From assembly GCA_011057175.1 (NCBI GenBank), contig DSBZ01000187.1, positions 1 through 7,978 of the forward strand: a stretch of 7,978 nucleotides of DNA. Direction: 5' to 3'. Positions within the stretch are counted from its first letter, which is position 1; each line of letters begins with the position of its first letter. Under the pieces are notes generated by a model. It saw nothing but the letters and a program-made list of their open reading frames with translations, was not told where the DNA came from and did no database searches. Of this stretch, positions 7,086 through 7,978 are shown piece by piece. The DNA comes from Candidatus Acetothermia bacterium (GTDB lineage: Bacteria; Bipolaricaulota; Bipolaricaulia; Bipolaricaulales; Bipolaricaulaceae). The translations under genes and the position numbers were made by a program.

Positions 7086-7571
7086 CTAGAACCACAGCGC
7101 GAGCGCCACCGCCGCCAGCGCAAGCACGACCCCGGTCACACCGAGGACGAACGCCGTCTGGGCCTTCTGGGCCACCTCCGCATTCGCGGTCTGGCTCACC
7201 TGGGCCAGCTGGACCTTGAGCCCCTGGATCTCGCGGGTCATCGTGGCATCGAGGGACGAGACGCGCGTCTCGAGCGAGGCCACCTGGGGCCCGTAATCGG
7301 TCCCCGTCCGCGTCCCCTCCACATTCCTGATCGCCCGGTACAGCCACTGCGCCGCGTCGTAGCGGAGCAGGGGCGCGTTCCCGGAGAACTCCCCCCCCGC
7401 TCCGATCACGATGATCCCCCGCGACACGAGGTCGCGGAGCGCGTTGTAGGCGGAGTGGGTCGTCGGGACATCCACGAACATCCCGCCCGTCCCCCCATCG
7501 GCGAGGCCAGGGGCCATCGCCCACAGCGAGAGAACCGCCAATCCCACCACCAGACAAGCTGCACGCCGCAT
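7086..7571 (-). CDS. Small exported protein: SLH domain, coiled coil, C-terminal membrane helix
   Basis: A 161-residue envelope protein. Residues 1-24 form a signal peptide (MRRAACLVVGLAVLSLWAMA...) with likely cleavage after GLA24. One SLH module spans about 31-82: FVDVPTTHSAYNALRDLVSRG at the start and LLRYDAAQWLYRAI at the end. SLH modules bind pyruvylated or similar secondary polymers of the cell wall. Residues about 95-137 (VASLETRVSSLDATM... onward) have heptad-like spacing and should form a coiled coil. Residues 139-161 are a hydrophobic helix at the extreme C-terminus. This order matches, in miniature, Omp-alpha of Thermotoga, which ties the outer membrane to the wall; that parallel is inference. 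The start is supported by AAGGAGG 8 nt upstream of ATG 7571. It is upstream of secA on the same strand, but a 242-nt gap with hairpins makes cotranscription doubtful. No symbol is assigned. Confidence 0.85.
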   Translation of the reverse strand: MRRAACLVVGLAVLSLWAMAPGLADGGTGGMFVDVPTTHSAYNALRDLVSRGIIVIGAGGEFSGNAPLLRYDAAQWLYRAIRNVEGTRTGTDYGPQVASLETRVSSLDATMTREIQGLKVQLAQVSQTANAEVAQKAQTAFVLGVTGVVLALAAVALALWF

Positions 7572-7681
7572 CTCGATCGCCTCCTTACGATCCCATGCTA
7601 ACGTGACCCACGCTACGGACCCTGTGTCCCCTCCTCAAGGAAACGCGTTCCATCACCAGGGGACGCGCGCCCGGCCGACGG

Positions 7682-7687
7682 TAGAAT
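7682..7687 (+). promoter_or_regulatory. Possible -10 box for the right-hand gene pair
   Basis: TAGAAT (5 of 6 to TATAAT) ends 9 nt before ATG 7697. No convincing -35 box is found 16-18 bp upstream (GGGGAC region) and no Shine-Dalgarno precedes the ATG. If real, the transcript would have a leader of only a few bases, as proposed for secA. Confidence 0.35.
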
Positions 7688-7696
7688 GGTCCCCTC

Positions 7697-7801
7697 ATGG
7701 ACGCGGTGGACGATCGCATCGTGTGCGAGGTCGTGACGACGAAGATCCGCGACCGGGCTCCATTCGCGGCCGAGGTGCGGGGGGTTCTCAACCGAATGTG
7801 A
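7697..7801 (+). CDS. Small hypothetical protein, 34 residues
   Basis: A 34-codon ORF beginning MDAVDDRIVCEVVTTKIRDR and ending VRGVLNRM. I do not recognise it. It is mostly helix-forming with alternating charged and hydrophobic residues, one Cys at position 10, no signal peptide and no membrane segment. Support for its being coding: about 85% G or C at third codon positions, a reading direction and 12-nt spacing that place it directly before the next gene, and a -10-like box just upstream. Against it: it is very short, has no Shine-Dalgarno and no family match that I can name. It could be a leader peptide or an accidental ORF in the 5' region of the isomerase transcript. Confidence 0.45.
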   Translation: MDAVDDRIVCEVVTTKIRDRAPFAAEVRGVLNRM

Positions 7802-7813
7802 AGGGGGGAGACG

Positions 7814-7978
7814 ATGGAACGGCAGGGGAAGACGTGGGCTGAGCTGGCAGCGGTGGACGGGGCGGGGATGGCGGACGTGCTCGCCCGGTTCCCGGCCCAG
7901 TGCCGGGAGGGCCTGGAGCTCGGGGCGGGGATCCCCCTCGACCGGATCGCCGGGTTCTCCCGCGTCGTGGCCCTGGGG
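7814..7978 (+). CDS. Probable bifunctional phosphoglucose/phosphomannose isomerase (SIS domain), N-terminus only
   Basis: Only the first 55 residues are in the window. The sequence AAVDGAGMADVLARFPAQCREGLELG (residues 12-37) followed by IPLDRIAGFSRVVALG at 40-55 matches the start of PGI/PMI-type isomerases. These open with a D..GM...+..FP.Q motif, then the first SIS strand (VVxxG) leading into GMGGSAIGGD, which would lie just past the window edge. Such enzymes interconvert fructose 6-phosphate with glucose 6-phosphate and mannose 6-phosphate. ATG 7814 has AAGGGGGGAG 3 nt upstream. The gene runs away from the SLH/secA block and is probably cotranscribed with the 34-codon ORF before it. The assignment rests on a short N-terminal stretch, so another SIS-domain protein remains possible. 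Confidence 0.6.
   Translation, partial: MERQGKTWAELAAVDGAGMADVLARFPAQCREGLELGAGIPLDRIAGFSRVVALG

Noticed and set aside
4108..7089. Very long plus-strand open frame opposite secA, and similar long plus-strand frames at 919-2631 and 2801-4051
   Set aside because: They lie antisense to secA, dnaK and hrcA/grpE, whose proteins show full family motifs. High GC suppresses stop codons in the opposite frame; the translations are Arg/Leu/Pro/Glu-rich with no recognisable domain.
6949..7557. Alternative minus-strand frame overlapping the SLH gene
   Set aside because: It reads through the hairpin repeats and gives a Gly/Arg-rich product. The 7571-7086 frame has a signal peptide, an SLH module and a strong ribosome site.
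7595..7623. Possible promoter of the SLH gene (TAGCAT at 7600-7595 on the minus strand)
   Set aside because: Only 4 of 6 matches at -10 and no -35 box at 16-18 bp. Too weak to list as a feature.
1..7978. CRISPR arrays, tRNA or rRNA genes, insertion sequences or phage genes
   Set aside because: No direct-repeat array, no tRNA-like cloverleaf and no transposase or phage motif were found on either strand.

Overview
This is a GC-rich bacterial chromosomal window. Most of it is read from the minus strand and carries conserved housekeeping genes. In minus-strand order they are: a small S-layer-homology (SLH) envelope protein (7571 to 7086), a roughly 240-bp spacer holding hairpin repeats, secA (6843 to 4096), a 71-bp spacer with a promoter and a CIRCE operator, then the heat-shock operon hrcA-grpE-dnaK-dnaJ (4024 to beyond position 1). 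At the right edge two plus-strand genes begin: a 34-codon ORF (7697-7801) and the N-terminus of a probable sugar-phosphate isomerase of the PGI/PMI type (7814 onward).

The heat-shock operon is compact. hrcA/grpE and grpE/dnaK each overlap by ATGA, and dnaK/dnaJ are separated by 2 nt, with dnaJ starting at TTG. A sigma70-like promoter (TTGAAC, 16 bp, TATCAT) sits just downstream of secA. A 27-bp CIRCE lies between its -10 box and the hrcA GTG start, and the Shine-Dalgarno of hrcA is inside the CIRCE spacer. The expected logic is classic: HrcA represses its own operon until misfolded protein occupies the chaperones.

secA appears to have its own promoter (TTGCGG, 17 bp, TATAGT) only 7 nt from its ATG, so its transcript may be leaderless. 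A perfect 20-bp palindrome fills the promoter spacer. Upstream of that lie three hairpins, each with a GTAG tetranucleotide at the 5' foot and a 5-nt CTCGT/CTCCT loop but with different, compensated stems. They resemble REP elements of the kind mobilised by RAYT transposases.

Organism: HrcA/CIRCE control, a DnaK without the insert seen in E. coli-type DnaK, and an envelope protein with SLH, coiled coil and C-terminal membrane helix (an Omp-alpha-like layout) suggest a deep-branching, possibly thermophilic diderm. Bipolaricaulota (Acetothermia) is one guess, held with low confidence. No new defence or metabolic system is visible; the novel-looking content is regulatory and repeat DNA around secA.
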